Source of the DNA: Diplosphaera chodatii
Taxonomy: Eukaryota; Chlorophyta; Trebouxiophyceae; Prasiolales; Stichococcaceae
DNA length: 64,000 bases
NCBI GenBank assembly: GCA_032358165.1
Contig: JAALGY010000008.1
Location: 1,550,001-1,614,000 of the forward strand
Reading direction: 5' to 3'
This document shows positions 47,719 to 59,894 of this stretch, piece after piece. The notes under the pieces were generated by a model. It ran no database searches, was not told the DNA's origin, and saw only the letters and a program-made list of their open reading frames with translations. The translations under genes and the position numbers were made by a program. Numbering within the stretch: position 1 is the stretch's first letter; each line of letters opens with the position of its first letter.

Positions 47719-50700
47719 CTACCGACGGTCAATGCGAGCGTCGTACTGGTCGAGGCTGTCAGACACCGGTGAGCCCAGCAGCAGCTGCACAAACTCCTCC
47801 TTGGACACCATACCATCGCCGTTCGTGTCCGCCTCTCGCATCGTACGCTTTGCCTGCAAGGAAAAGAAACTGGCTGACTGCGCTGCGTCAAGGGTGTGCG
47901 AAGCTCTCATCACGACCCTTTGAAAAGGTGCTGGTGCGGGCACTATCACAACCCTACCTTGCTGATGGCCAGCAGGCGGTCCGACTCGTCCTGCGAGCCG
48001 CCGGGCATCGCATGCACGATCTCGTCCACGCTGATGAAGCCGTCGCCGTTCACATCCAGCTTGCTGAACGCGACGTCGATCCACTTGGCCCACAGGTTGT
48101 CGTCCTGCAGCTGTCAGTAGCAAGACAACAGCTCCTCAGCGCCCGTCGCCAGGCAGACGGGCCAGACATGGGGGCAATCTGGTGCTGCGTGTCTGCGCTG
48201 TGCGGGGTCTGCGCGGCAGCTCAGCAGCTGTCCAGCTATGGGACACGGCGCATGACAGCAGTGGGTTGTCAGAGGGGGCGCTGACCTGCTGCCAGTCGAC
48301 CAGGCTGGCGGCGAACTCGTCGAAGTTGATGGCGCCGTCGCCGTTCAGGTCGACGCGCTCCACCAGCTTCACCAGCTCCCTGGGGCTCACCTGCCGGGGC
48401 ACATCACCGTTGTGTCTCGCCAATTCATCCAAGACCCCTGGCTGACAAAGCCAACACACCAGTGAGCTGCCTTGGCTTGATCCCGCGATGTCTGCAACGG
48501 CATCTGGGTCGCACCTGGTAGCCCAGGCTGGCGAGGCCCTCGCTGAGCTCCTCGGTGCTGAGCGCGCCCGAGCCGTCCCCATCCATGCGCTCAAAAATCT
48601 CCCTGCAAGATACGGACCAAGGAAGTTGCTGCAATTTTCGGGAGCCCCATCAGCACGCTTGGCGATGTGCACAGCCTCCACTTGACACAACATAGCAGCA
48701 TGCCCTGCTTGACCCTATGCATACAGACATGTCGCTGAGCTTGTGACCGGCAATGTTCGTCAACAAGGCTAGCAAACTCAATGCACTGCATGCCAGCACT
48801 CGCACCGCAGCTGGCCTAGGCTGGTCTTGCGCTCAGCGTCCTTGTCCGTGATCTCGTGGGTGATGATGCGCAGCACAATCTGCTTCAGGTGGCTGTACGT
48901 GCCGAAACGCTGCAGCCGCTGCACCACACTGCCGTCCAGCGGCAGCAGGCTTGCCACACCCGGCTCCTGTGCAAACATAAAACCCTTGTTTACAACGTTT
49001 GCGGGGCGAGAGCCAATTCCAATCTACGACAGCAGCAAGTGTACTGGGGACTAACAGCAACTGGTCTGTATGGTTGTGAAGTTCACGAAGCGGACAGCGG
49101 ATGACGGTCGCCATCTATGTGGTCTTGCGTGCGCATGCACAAATGTACCCGGATCCAGGGGTGGTCCAGCGCTTGTCTTGGCGTCAGCCGCCGTTCAGGG
49201 TCACGCTCCAGGAGGCCCTGAAGCAGGTCCTTTGCCGCCGTGCTAACAGTGCGCAGCTCTGGCGCCGCCATGTCGATGCGCTTGCTGAGGATTGCCTGCC
49301 ACACCTGTAATTCACATTGCCTGTCAGCCATGCATCCTGTTGTCTTTCACACAGATATGGTCCATCACTTGAGCGCTGTGATTGCTGCAGCAGAAGGTGC
49401 TGCTGTCGTCAGGTGTGTGGTGAATCACCTGCTGCAGTGACAGGTTGCGGATGTCCTCCCAAAACGGGAAGCGTCCGGTGAGCAGCTGGTACGTGAGGAT
49501 ACCAACAGACCACACGTCTGCCTGCTCATCATACTCCTGCAGCACCACCTGCGTCCAGAGCAACAACAGCTGTTCGCAGGGTTTGCTTCGCCAACAACAT
49601 GCCGAGTATTCCGGACATGGGGTGCTGAGATAAGGTTCAGATATGAATAATGTTGCTGTGAAGGCAACTGACTGTAAATTGCACCTCTGGGGCCATGTAT
49701 ACTGGCGTGCCGCTCCGAGACCGCAGCTTTGGCTCGCCTGGCCAATGCCTATTGACATGCAGAAGAAAGTCTGAGCACCAGAGCGCTCCCTGCCTTCCTC
49801 TCCATTCTACCTCAAGCCTGCAGGCCAGCATGCCTTGCACAAATCAATTGCAATTGCAACAACGAGTCACCTGATTGACAGGCCAAAGTCGGTGGCCTTG
49901 ACGGACGATGCTTCCGGCGTCAGGTACAGAAAGTTGTCTGGCTTCACATCACGATAGATGATGCCCCTGCAGCAACACAAATGCATGTGCCTAACCATAA
50001 CCGCACTGCAGTGAGGTCAATCACTTGACCGAAACATCATAGCAAGCAGACACCGCAGGTGGGCGCACTTTGTGTGGCACTGCGCAATGAAGCGCAGGAT
50101 GCAGCGGGAGATGTCCGCCACATCAGCCTCGCTGAGCGGCTGGCCGCCCTTCAGGTGCTCCAGTATTGAGCCGCCCGTGCACAGCTCCATGACCATGTGG
50201 ATGTTGCTGTCGTCCTCAAACACATCCTGCACATGGTGTGCACATTGCTTGGCGGTGTCGGTGTTGCCAGTGTAGACGTGGCCTCATGATGGCCCCACAC
50301 TCATGTCATAAACCATCCCAGGGACAAGCATTCTCCGCACCCGCAGGTACACCGCGTCGAAGCTGCCGCCCAGCTGCTGCATTGCATCCACCTCCTGCTG
50401 CAGCTTGAGCAGGTAGCGCGGCGTCGGCTTTCCGCGCTTGGGCATCTTCGGGACGGTTTTGCATGCGTACTGGCGCCCGGTGTCGCGGTCCACTGCCTCT
50501 CGTACCACCCCAAAGCTGCCCGCGCCCAGCACGTTGGTGATCTCGTACCTACACATTGCAATGTGAGACCTCTGTTGTACCCGGTGTGTACCAAAGCAGC
50601 CATGCAAGCGGATTTGCCACAGCAAACATCCACCGCACTGCTTGATGTGCATGCACAGACATATTGCTGATGAAGCCAGAAAAGACAGTCATATTACCTG

Positions 50701-51086
50701 CGGCGCAGGTCACGTGGGTAGCCGAACACGTTGATCATCTGCTCCGGCTTGAGCTCCTGCTTGATGGGCAGCTTCAGCACCTCTGCATCTGTTGGCGAGG
50801 GGGCGTAATCAGCAATGGGCGCAGCGCTGGCCCGCGGCTGCTGTGCGGCCTGCTGCCTGGGCGTGCTTTCCAGCAGGTCATGTCGCCAGGGCTGGGCGGT
50901 TCCGCCGCTCGCTGGCTGCTGCAGCGCTGCGGTGGGGCTGCATGCTGTCCGCCCCTGGCTGCGACGTGTACCCCAGCACTGCCGGGCATGCCGATGGTTC
51001 GCGAGCAGAAACACCGTCTGCGCATGTGACCCATGCGCCGCTACGCTGCTTTTCGACAGGTTGGGCCCGGCTCCGCACCTAGACAT
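47719..51086 (-). CDS. Calcium-dependent protein kinase (CDPK)
   Basis: Ser/Thr kinase fused to a calmodulin-like domain. The start MSRCGAGPNLSKSS resembles a CDPK N-terminus with a possible acylated Cys but lacks the Gly-2 needed for myristoylation. After a variable Gln/Ala region the kinase reads YEITNVLGAGSFGVV (Gly loop), YACKTVPK (Lys), MVMELCTGGSILEHL, CHTKGIIYRDVKPDNFLYL, ATDFGLSI, SGTPVYMAPEV, EYDEQADVWSVGILTYQLLT and RLTPRQALDHPW. The catalytic HRD is YRD, as I recall for several algal and plant CDPK relatives. The autoinhibitory junction is YSHLKQIVLRIITHEITDKD. Four EF-hands follow: DGDGSGALSTEE, DLNGDGAINFDE, DVNGDGFISVDE, DTNGDGMVSKEE, all with intact Ca ligands. It ends DARIDRR, TAG. 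ATG 51086 is the first in its exon. Confidence 0.93.
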
Positions 51087-52038
51087 TCAAGCCCCGGGCT
51101 TTGGTGCACACATGCTGATCTCGTGATTGTCAGCTGGAGAGCTGATCGTGTGCGATATGTGTACCGGCAGTCAAAGCTCGCGGTCAATCTTATACCTTGC
51201 AGTAGAGCCTTGCATCGTGGTGCCCTGCTGCGGAGCCCAACACGCCGCAAGGGCAGGTGAGCGTGCGGTGATCTGCTGCTGACGGCCACCAGATGGTTCG
51301 CAAGATGTTGACACCCGCAGTATAGTCTACGATCCTGTCGAAAAGTCACGGAGCGCCGGCACCGGCTGTCATGAGTGACAGGCGGAAAAGGTCTGCACCA
51401 TGGTGCAAACAATTTGGTGAGGTCATTGAGCCTACGCACTAAGCAGCTTGGCATGCAGGGAGCTTGCATCCCAAGCACGAGCACTGCACTTGCAGGGCCG
51501 AAGAGAGCAGCCGGAGACTGATCCAGGGAACAACAGTGCTGGAACTCACCCTACTGAAGATCGAAAATATCGCCCGTCTGGGTCATAGCACTGGCTGATC
51601 GTCTGCTTCGATGGGGCATCACCCAGTATTAAGTCTGTATTATACCATTGCTGGGTCCTCCTGACAATACTTTGTCCTGGGCCGGAGAAGCTCCTGTCTT
51701 CTGTGAGCTCCGGTTGTCCACGACTGTTCTCGTGGATCAGACCGTGACAGAGCTCCAACCGCGAACACGCTCGAGCTGATGCAGTTTGGCTTCTGTTGCA
51801 GGTAACGCCTCAGGTTGAACACCAACTTGCGCGCTCCAGCGACGATTGGCACGACTAGCCAGAAGCTGACATGGCGTAATCATGTGCTGGCGAAAGGCCG
51901 AAAGCCCTGGGACTACAGCACTGGATCAGCCCTTTGTCTTTCTGAGGCGCAAGGCTGGATGCCTGGATCCTAGCAGCACTGCCGGGTCATTCTGACACGC
52001 GTGAGGCCTTCGATCATACTCTAGTCGCTGCAATCGAG
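51087..52038. promoter_or_regulatory. Divergent intergenic region (CDPK / VDAC)
   Basis: About 950 bp separate the two start codons. It probably includes both promoters and possibly a non-coding first exon. I recognise no coding segment. Confidence 0.45.
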
Positions 52039-54241
52039 ATGGCGGTGGCTGGCAAGGTCCCAGCTTTCGGCGACATCGGCAAGGCCACAAAGGGTGAGCT
52101 ATAATGTGGTTGGCAGCAGGTGTAGCTGTGATACGGTTCACCCAGGACGCTCCCGGCCCTTTCTTTGTTTCTGCAGGTCACTCGATGCCATGCATGCAAA
52201 AGCCACAACTCTGCAGCCTACAGATACCGTAAACCCTCAGTGCACAAACTCGCATGCTCTGCGATCGATTTGTGAAACCGGCGCCTGGGGTGATCCAGCT
52301 TGCCTGGTAGGCCAGTCACCCTGGCCAGTATGAGCAGGACATCCGCAGGTGGTCAGCAGATCCACTGGTCTCACCGTGCATAGCAGCTGCGAACTTTCGT
52401 GCGGTGTCGGAAGTGCCTGCGGGCGAGCCGTGGCCCCAGCCCCGGCGGTCACAAGGGGCTTGTGGGTGCCGCGTACAGCCGTTCGTGGCCGCACAGGGGT
52501 CGGCATGGGTCACCAGCTGTGGGGCACAGTTGTGCACCTGGTTGGCAGCTGGACTGGGCTTGATCCGACGTTCGGCCTGCTGTGCGCAGAGCTGCTGTAC
52601 GGCGACCGGGATGGCGTGTTCATCTTCGAGAAGCAGGCGAAGATCACCACAAAGACGGCGGACGGTGTGGTGAGTGGAGCTTGTACGTGTGCAGATGCGC
52701 TGTTGTCCCGCACCCAGCACCGCATCTTGCACCCAACTGACACGACACTTCAACAGTCTGCTCAGAGTTGTGTGCACGACCTGCTGCAGGAGTTTGGGCT
52801 CACCAGCAAGTTCAAGGACTCAAAGGTGGAGCAGGAGGTGTCGGCATCATTCAAGGCCGACAAGTATGCCCTGAAGGCCTCCGTCAACCCTGCCGGCAAG
52901 GTGGGTTGTCTGCAATGTAGCATCTGACGGTCAGAAGTGCGGCTTGAACCGGTCTCACGCGAGTACAGTTCAGCCAAGCCTGTGGAAACAATTGTGCGCT
53001 AGACCAGGTTGCAGGAGTGAATCCAGTGCCATGCAATTCTCCAGATTTGACTGCATTGGGCTCTGTTCATGCGATGCAGATCGTCACCACATTGACACTG
53101 ACGAACCCAGTGCCGAACCTGACGCTGGGCATCAGCGGTGCTCTTCCAGACCAATCATCTGGCAAGGTGCATTTTATGCGCTTTATGAGTGCGGTTGCTG
53201 TATGTGGCCTGCACTTACCTAGCAATGAATTGCCTCTTGGTTTGCAATCGCATTACAAGGCTTGCAATATGCTTTGGGGGAGCTACGCGCGAAGGAGCTG
53301 ACATCCCACTCTTTGTGCACTGCAGCTCACACTGGACTATGCTGTGCCGAACCTGACGCTGAAGAGCAGCACGACGCTGACATCCAACCCGGTGGTCAAT
53401 GTGGCTGCGTCGACGGGGTACAAGGGCGGCGTCTTTGGCGTCTCAGGCGTCTACGACTCCAAGTCGGCCAGCGTGTCCAGCTGGGAGGCGGCAGCCGGCT
53501 ACACCAGCCTTGACTACCAGGTGACCAACAGTGCATGGTGCTCAATGCAACCATCTGTGTGAGGGTAGGCAATGACGGCCATAACAATTCGCAGCAGGCC
53601 AGGACACAAGGGCAGCGATCACAGGGCATGCTTATGCAACAGTCGTGCCTTTGTAATGATGTCTGATCGTCTGTTGCTGGCAAGACAGTGGTTCCTAAGC
53701 TTGCATTACCTTGCAACAGGTGGCGGCCTCGCTGAACAACTCAGACCTGGCAAAGCTGGCATACACACACAACCTGGACAGGTCAGCCTCGGTGGGCGCC
53801 GAGGTGTCGAAGAAGGTCACCGACTCAGCAGAGTCGCCCACCAAGTTCACGGTCGGCTACGCTAAGCGCCTCCAGGGCGGCGGCCTCGCCAAGGCGCGCC
53901 TCGACAACGCCGGTGAGCCGCTGCAGTTGCGCTGCTGCACTTTATGGTGGCGCAGTGTTGCACCTGGGTCGGTTCAGTCATACCTGGTCATGGACGCCGC
54001 TGTTGCTGCTCATGGGATGCATCCTGGACGCGGGTTTGTATATGTCTGCTGGACTAACTAGCCCAGCAGAACGCATGCACGCACAAGCATGATTGTGGAG
54101 GTTTGTTTTGCAGGCATTGCAGCGCTGCTGTACTCGGCAGAGGTGCAGCCGAACACGAAGGTCACACACGCGGTGCAGTTCGATGTCACCAACCCCAACA
54201 CGCCGCCAAAGTACGGCTTCGCGCTGGACCTGAAGGCCTGA
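52039..54241 (+). CDS. VDAC: Voltage-dependent anion channel (mitochondrial porin, VDAC)
   Basis: Beta-barrel pore of the mitochondrial outer membrane for ATP/ADP and other metabolites. The start MAVAGKVPAFGDIGKATK is the porin N-terminal helix region, with exon 1 ending at 52093. ELLYGDRDGVFIFEKQAKIT replaces the usual DLLxxD block. Then EFGLTSKFKDSKVEQEVSAS, IVTTLTLTNPVPNLTLGISG, LTLDYAVPNLTLKSSTTLTS, YKGGVFGVSGVYDSKSASVS, VAASLNNSDLAKLAYTHNLD, GYAKRLQGGGLAKARLDNAG and IAALLYSAEVQPNTKVTHAV give the alternating strands. It ends KYGFALDLKA, TGA, the expected C-terminal strand. About seven exons. Repeated PNLTL strand motifs are visible. Cytochrome c follows on the same strand. Confidence 0.95.
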
Positions 54242-54957
54242 GCTGCACCTGGACGGTAGTGCAGCAGTCGCAACGGCAGGATGCACTGGCGATAACGTTG
54301 CCCGGAAGGAGGAGGGTTCCTAACGCATGCGGAGCGCAGTTACGTGCCGTGGCGGCATGCAGCCTGTGCTGTCAGTGCACCGGATGAGGCTTGGAACGGC
54401 GAGGATGTGTATGACCATTCAGCACTTGCGGTGTTGGCACCCCTTGTTCCTTGTGCGGGTTGCCCTGCACATGGACGGCTCTGGATCTTCATGTCAGCAG
54501 TACAGACGGACACAGTCGCAGCAGCATATCTTGCACTGGGCGTGATGTAACATGTGGACTTACTGCTGCCGTGATTCATGCCGTGCTTCCCTTCGATGCA
54601 ATCTTATAATTAGTCAGCGTGCCTACGCTACACCCTGCTTCGATGGGCGGCCTCGCGACGTCACTCGTCGGTGCGTCGTTTGCGTTGCACAACTGACAAA
54701 GTCACGCTGCAACACAGTTGACAAGGCCTAGCTCGGACTGCAGTGAGGGCCGGACATCGTTCTTTGGTGAGTTGAGTAATTTCATGCGGGGCATCCATGT
54801 TGACGGAAACACAATGTACATGACGCGGTCGCGATGATACAGTGTAACGCTGTTTTCAATGACAAAAGTACTGCATGATGCCTTTACATCATGTAGTTTT
54901 GGCAAACACCTCTCGAAACGGTTGCTCACCACTGATGGGAGCTGGGCTGCAGGCATA
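54242..54957. other. Intergenic region between VDAC and cytochrome c
   Basis: About 715 bp. It includes the VDAC 3' UTR with a likely poly(A) signal and the cytochrome c promoter. No exon seen. Confidence 0.5.
54546..54550 (+). terminator. Putative poly(A) signal TGTAA for VDAC
   Basis: TGTAA 305 nt after the VDAC stop, in the context GTGATGTAACATG. Typical chlorophyte signal; short, so not certain. Confidence 0.5.
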
Positions 54958-56393
54958 ATGTCATCGTTTTCTGAGGCGCCGGAGGGGGACACCAAGAAGG
55001 GCGAGAAGGTAAGGCATATATCAACATACCTTCGCGGGTCACCGCATGCAGTTGCAGAAGATGGGAGGCTGGTGGCGCTAGAGCCCGCCTGCTATGCTGC
55101 CAAATGCTGGGGAACCTGCCGCGCCAGTTGCGATAGGCAGCTGGAGGAATGCTGGCGCCGTGCAGATAATGTAACGGAAGCGACAGCTATGGGGTTTGTT
55201 GAGTGCACTGCAGATCTTCAAGACCAAGTGCTCGCAGTGCCATGTGGCGGAGAAGGTGAGTTGCGCGGCTGCTGCTCGAATGTGCCTGCCTGGCTGGTCA
55301 TCCGAGCGTGCTTAGCCAGCTTGTACGATTGGTGTGGTGCTCATGCGAGCCGTTATGTTCTGCAGGGCGGCGGCCACAAGCAGGTCTGCCTCCTGGTGTT
55401 CTTGTGTGCAACCCTAGACTGCTGGCTGGCAATCATCACCGGTCACTGCCCGTGTTCATCCGCCATTTGGGCTTCTGTCGACTCAGAACAGCGGGTTGTC
55501 GGTTCTGCACATAGTGAGCACGTTGCTATCGTGTGACCACAGCAGACCCCATTGTGCTGTCCTCCATTGATGCAGGGCCCCAACCTTGGTGGCATTTTCG
55601 GCAGGCAGTCAGGTGAGACGGCGGCTATGGGTTTCCGGCTTGCATGATTGCCGGGCCACGCAACGTTGTGGGTGCTGATCATGGCGCATACCAGCACCAA
55701 TGCACACTCCAGCCAGTGGATTGGGCTGGGCACAGCAGTGGGCCAGCCAGCAGAGCATGTCTGTGCGATGCGCTGACAGCAAGGCAGCATCTTGACTCCA
55801 GTACATGATTGCATGCAGGCACCGTAGAGGGCTTCTCCTACTCGAAGGCCAACAAGGAGAAGGCCGTGCACTGGGCAGAGGATACATTGTATGACTACCT
55901 GCTGGTGAGTGGGAAGTACGCCTCTGTAACATGCTGTTGCGCAGGTGCCCCAGCACAGCAGCAGCAGCAGCAGCATGTGCATTGCAGTCGTGAAGTGACC
56001 AGCTGGTTGTCAGATCAAAGCCATTCGACTCGTCCATTTGCAGGCACCAAAGAAGTACATCCCGGGCACGAAGATGGTGTTCCCAGGACTGAAGAAGCCA
56101 CAGGACCGAGCGGTGAGCATTTGTGTCATGCTGGTCCAATGCCAGCAGCTTCGATCTATTAGCACAGCAAGCTGAGATAATGGTCTCTCATTCGTTGTGT
56201 TCATCCTTGCATATTTCCTGTGCGCAGGACCTGATCTCCTACCTGAAGGTGAGAGGCTGATTGCAAGTGTACGTCTGGAGCACAAGTCGTTGTTGCAACA
56301 GGGGCACTCATCATATGGCGAGCCAGTCGCCGTGCACAGTGATGACGCAGCTCACAGATTCATCTTGCTGCGATGTAGGAGGCGACTGCTTGA
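54958..56393 (+). CDS. CYTC: Cytochrome c (mitochondrial)
   Basis: Soluble electron carrier between complexes III and IV in the intermembrane space. Eight exons (54958-55008, 55214-55255, 55366-55383, 55576-55612, 55819-55904, 56044-56112, 56228-56248, 56379-56393) give 339 nt, 112 residues. The plant-like N-terminal extension is [31 protein letters not shown] holds the CxxCH heme site; then [39 protein letters not shown] and [19 protein letters not shown] with the axial Met. DLISYLK and EATA end the protein. Exons 3, 7 and 8 carry only 18, 21 and 15 coding bases and fit in frame. A TGTAA lies at 56640-56644. Confidence 0.97.
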
Positions 56394-56639
56394 GGCCTAG
56401 ATGTTGTGGCGCCGGCCGCAGTAGGGCCTGCCGCTGCCGTTGTGGTGGACTGGTAGTTCCCCATTTGAGCTGCCGTGGATGACTCGGGGGTATTTTTGGG
56501 GTTACAGTGCCCTTGCACTGCTATCACTCGTGCTGGACAGTGTTGCGACCAGATCTGAGAGTGTCAGCACCACGTTCAGCTGGGTGTGTGTGGTCAGGTG
56601 GTTTGTTAGGTAGCATTGTTTCGTCAGCGCCCGGCCAGA

Positions 56640-56644
56640 TGTAA
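56640..56644 (+). terminator. Putative poly(A) signal TGTAA for cytochrome c
   Basis: TGTAA 247 nt after the cytochrome c stop (CAGATGTAAGC). Confidence 0.45.
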
Positions 56645-56808
56645 GCATCTGGCTCTTGCCATTCTCTCGGCATCGCCAGCGTTGCCACACACCACTGAGC
56701 GCCATACTCACTGGCCAGGGCACTCTAGGGACTGCTTTGACATGATGACTTGGTCACTGGGCAGGGCACGATAAGAATGCCCAAAAGTGCACCCACTGCT
56801 CCACCAAG

Positions 56809-56813
56809 TTACA
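56809..56813 (-). terminator. Putative poly(A) signal TGTAA for IDH catalytic subunit
   Basis: TTACA on the + strand, 42 nt past the minus-strand stop at 56855. This would give a very short 3' UTR. Confidence 0.4.
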
Positions 56814-56854
56814 GCTCCCTACAACAGCCTGATCCCTAGCCAAACAGTGCAAAA

Positions 56855-59334
56855 CTAATCCATCTTGTCAATGATAGCCCTCGTGAACTCTGAGGTCTTG
56901 GCCTTCCCACCCAGGTCGCCTGTGCGGTACTTGCCCTCCGCAATGACCCCCAGCACGGCGTCCTACAAGCACCGTTCCATGCTGATGCACAACGGCCGGA
57001 AACTTTGACTTCGTGCGCTCAGAGCGACACTGCACGTGGGGCACCCCTTGGTCATGCAAGTGCACTCACCTGGATGTTGTCTGCATGCTCGTTCAGATTG
57101 ATGTGCCGCAGCATCATGCATGCTGCACGATCAAGTAGCAGCGTCAGGGTGGTGCTGAAAGCATTGTGCACCATGGACACGGTGCCAATAGAGCAGACGT
57201 AGTGTTTATGAAGCAGATGAAGTACGAGCGCAGCATGCCATACCTGACAGCAGAATGGCGGTGGGGTTGGCCAGGTCCTTGCCCGCAATGTCGGGCGCTG
57301 TGCCGTGCACTGCCTCCATCAGCGCCAGCCCGCCAGCACCTGCACACAGCGCATGCAGTGGGTGTGGATGGTCGAGCTGGAACACCGGCGGCAGAGGTTG
57401 CGACAGCCACTGCTAGCAGCATTCCATGTGCCAAGCAGCATCTCATGTGCCAATGACGAGGTCGTGAGGGTTGCAGGGAGTGGTTTGGGTCATACACACC
57501 AACATTTGCCGATGGCGTCAGGCCCAGACCGCCGATGAGGCCAGCGCACAGGTCACTGATGATGTCACCCTGCATCGTCATGGCTACTACATCTGTTGTG
57601 CCTGTCAACACCTCATCTTTGATTGGTGATCAGGACACATCAACTGTCACACACAAGCAGCGGCCGTAACACTTACATAGAGGTTGGGCATTAGCTGCAT
57701 TGGCAACAAAGAAGTCATTAGCACTTGGTATAGACATCATGTGTAGACACCTTGAACAAGCACGCATGTATGTGGCGAGTGCAGCGCACCAGCATGTCAT
57801 ATTGTGTAGGGTCTCGTACAAGCTGCATGCATGCGTTGTCCACGATGACCTCATGGTACACGATGTCAGGATATCTGCAGGGATCAACCCCAGAGCCATC
57901 AGGACAGGGTGCTTCAGGCGTGCGCTTGCTGTTGCAGACAAGCAGGCACTTACAGCTGGATCGTCCCCGACTTGAGTCATCTAGTGGGTTTGAGCCTGAT
58001 GCAACAGGAGAAACTCACTTTTCTGCCACCTCCCGTGCGCAGCGGATGAACAACCCGTCTGCCAGCTTCATGATGTTCTGCAAACAGCCCAGCACCATGG
58101 CGCTAAGCGGCGCAGAGCGTTCAAAGATCTCCGAGGTACCCTGGAAGCAAGTTGATGAGCACAGCAAAACCGGACAGCGGACGCACGGCTTTGTGGACGG
58201 CCGTAACCCGCTTGCGTCCGTTGTCCCGGGCATACTGGAATGCGTACTCTGCCACCCGCATGCTGGCTGGCCGTGTGATCACCTTCAGTCGTTGCACATC
58301 AAACATCATAGTCATGGTGCGAAAGATCAAGTGCATGCTCAGTCGTGCTGCACGCACGTTGATTGGCTGGTTTACATGGACAGATCAGACCAGCCCCACC
58401 TTGAGCGACTCCACAACTCCAGGGACCACTTCGTGCTCCAGCCCTGAGTACTCGCCCTCTGTATTCTCACGAATGGTGATCAAATCCATGCCATCATACT
58501 TAGTCTTATACCTGCGTCCACAGGTTTGTTATAAGGCTGGTCCCGATCCCAAGTTCGCACACACCGGTGAACCTGTCACGTCGCAGTTAAGGTTTGCCAC
58601 CCAAAAGCACCAAGCAACAGAGGCGTAAAGCAGTCAAGCCGAGGGCGCACCCAGGTATCGACAAGCACGGCCGCACATTGGCATACAGCTGCAGCTCTTT
58701 CCGCAGCGTCAGGTTCAAACTGCGAAAGCCCTTGCCGATTGGCGTTGTCATCGGCGCCTTCAGCCCAATTTTGTGCTTCTGCAACAGCGTAGCGCCAGAG
58801 GCGTTGGGCACTGACTTCGGGCATATGGCAATTCAGAACAAGAGCACAAGCATTACAAGATGCTGTGACACCGATTTACTGATTGATCCAAGTTTTTGGC
58901 CTACCAACACGGAGTCCAGGTTTTCCCGGGTGATGAAGGAGTTGGTGCGCGGGTCCACCTGCTCAGCAATATCCTGCTCGTCCCACGCGATTGGCACGCC
59001 ACCGGCCGTGAAGATCTGCAATGCGTTGGGCCTTCCGTATGACCACAACCTGGCTGCTGTAAGCCTTCAATCATGGCGTGGTCGAGCATGCACATGTGCG
59101 TGCTCATGCTTGCTTATGGTGCGGTGCGTGGTCTCCAGCAGGTTGTGGCACTGCAGGGGTACCACACGCGAAGGCCCTGCTCGCCTTCTTAACAGACTCG
59201 CAGATCTCAGGCCCAATGCCGTCGCCAGTGAACAGGGTGGCAGTGATCTTCTCATTGCCGCTGGCGAAGCCGCGCCGGTTTTGTGTGACAGCCGCACGCA
59301 GCGCAGCACCAGCCGCTCTGCCGGCCCTCAGCAT
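56855..59334 (-). CDS. IDH3A: NAD-dependent isocitrate dehydrogenase, catalytic (alpha-type) subunit
   Basis: Mitochondrial TCA-cycle enzyme converting isocitrate to 2-oxoglutarate. The start [20 protein letters not shown], then RGFASG, is a mitochondrial presequence. The core reads [60 protein letters not shown] (the catalytic-subunit substrate loop), [114 protein letters not shown] and the tail [15 protein letters not shown]. The intact [15 protein letters not shown] loop marks the catalytic rather than the regulatory type. Exon 1 (59185-59334, 50 codons) ends at a GC donor. The gene is head to head with the regulatory subunit. Confidence 0.95.
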
Positions 59335-59894
59335 CGTTCACAGTGCCTTCGGGCCGCCGGTGTCGCGCTGCGCTGTCAAGCACTGGCTCCACGCCGATCC
59401 CACGCTGCAGTGTGGAGACCTAAGCAGCGATCAGCGTGCACAACATCAAGGATCAGTCTCCGCCAATGGTTGCCTTGCGAAGGCGAACGCCGTAAAACAC
59501 CAGCGACTAGGCTCGAGCTCCTTGAAAACTCGATGCAAATGCAGCTATGGGGTCCTCGTGACAAAGCGCGGGCCAACAATGTGTCGGAACGCACGCTCAC
59601 TCTCACATTTCATTCACACCTTGCAGGTCGATACCTGCATACCGCAGGCTTCGTCGAGTGCGTCTGAGTCTGTCTGATTCGGAGGGCCGCTAAAACAATC
59701 ACGGAACTTGCTGTGCCGGCAGGTTTAGGGCTCCAGATCACTATTTGCGAGCAGCCTCCTCACATCTGCGTGAGGCGTCGCATAGTCCTGCAAGGACATC
59801 CGTTGGGAAGAAGACTCTCAGAGAGCGTGCACGGCGCGGGGCAGTGCAGTGCGGTGGTCGGGTGCAACTATTGTCACACAGTTGCGCGGCCAAC
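59335..59894. promoter_or_regulatory. Shared 560-bp region between the two divergent IDH subunit genes
   Basis: It separates the start codons of the catalytic (-) and regulatory (+) IDH subunits. Both promoters must lie here, so it may act as a bidirectional promoter. I could not pick out a TATA or CCAAT box with confidence. Confidence 0.6.

Larger units (their letters stand above)
56394..56854. other. Convergent intergenic region (cytochrome c / IDH catalytic)
   Basis: About 460 bp with both 3' UTRs. Poly(A)-like signals lie on each strand (56640-56644 +, 56809-56813 -). No exon. Confidence 0.55.

Noticed and set aside
58594..59667. 357-codon open frame on the + strand
   Set aside because: It lies antisense to exons of the IDH catalytic gene, has no domain and has Cys/Arg-rich shadow composition.
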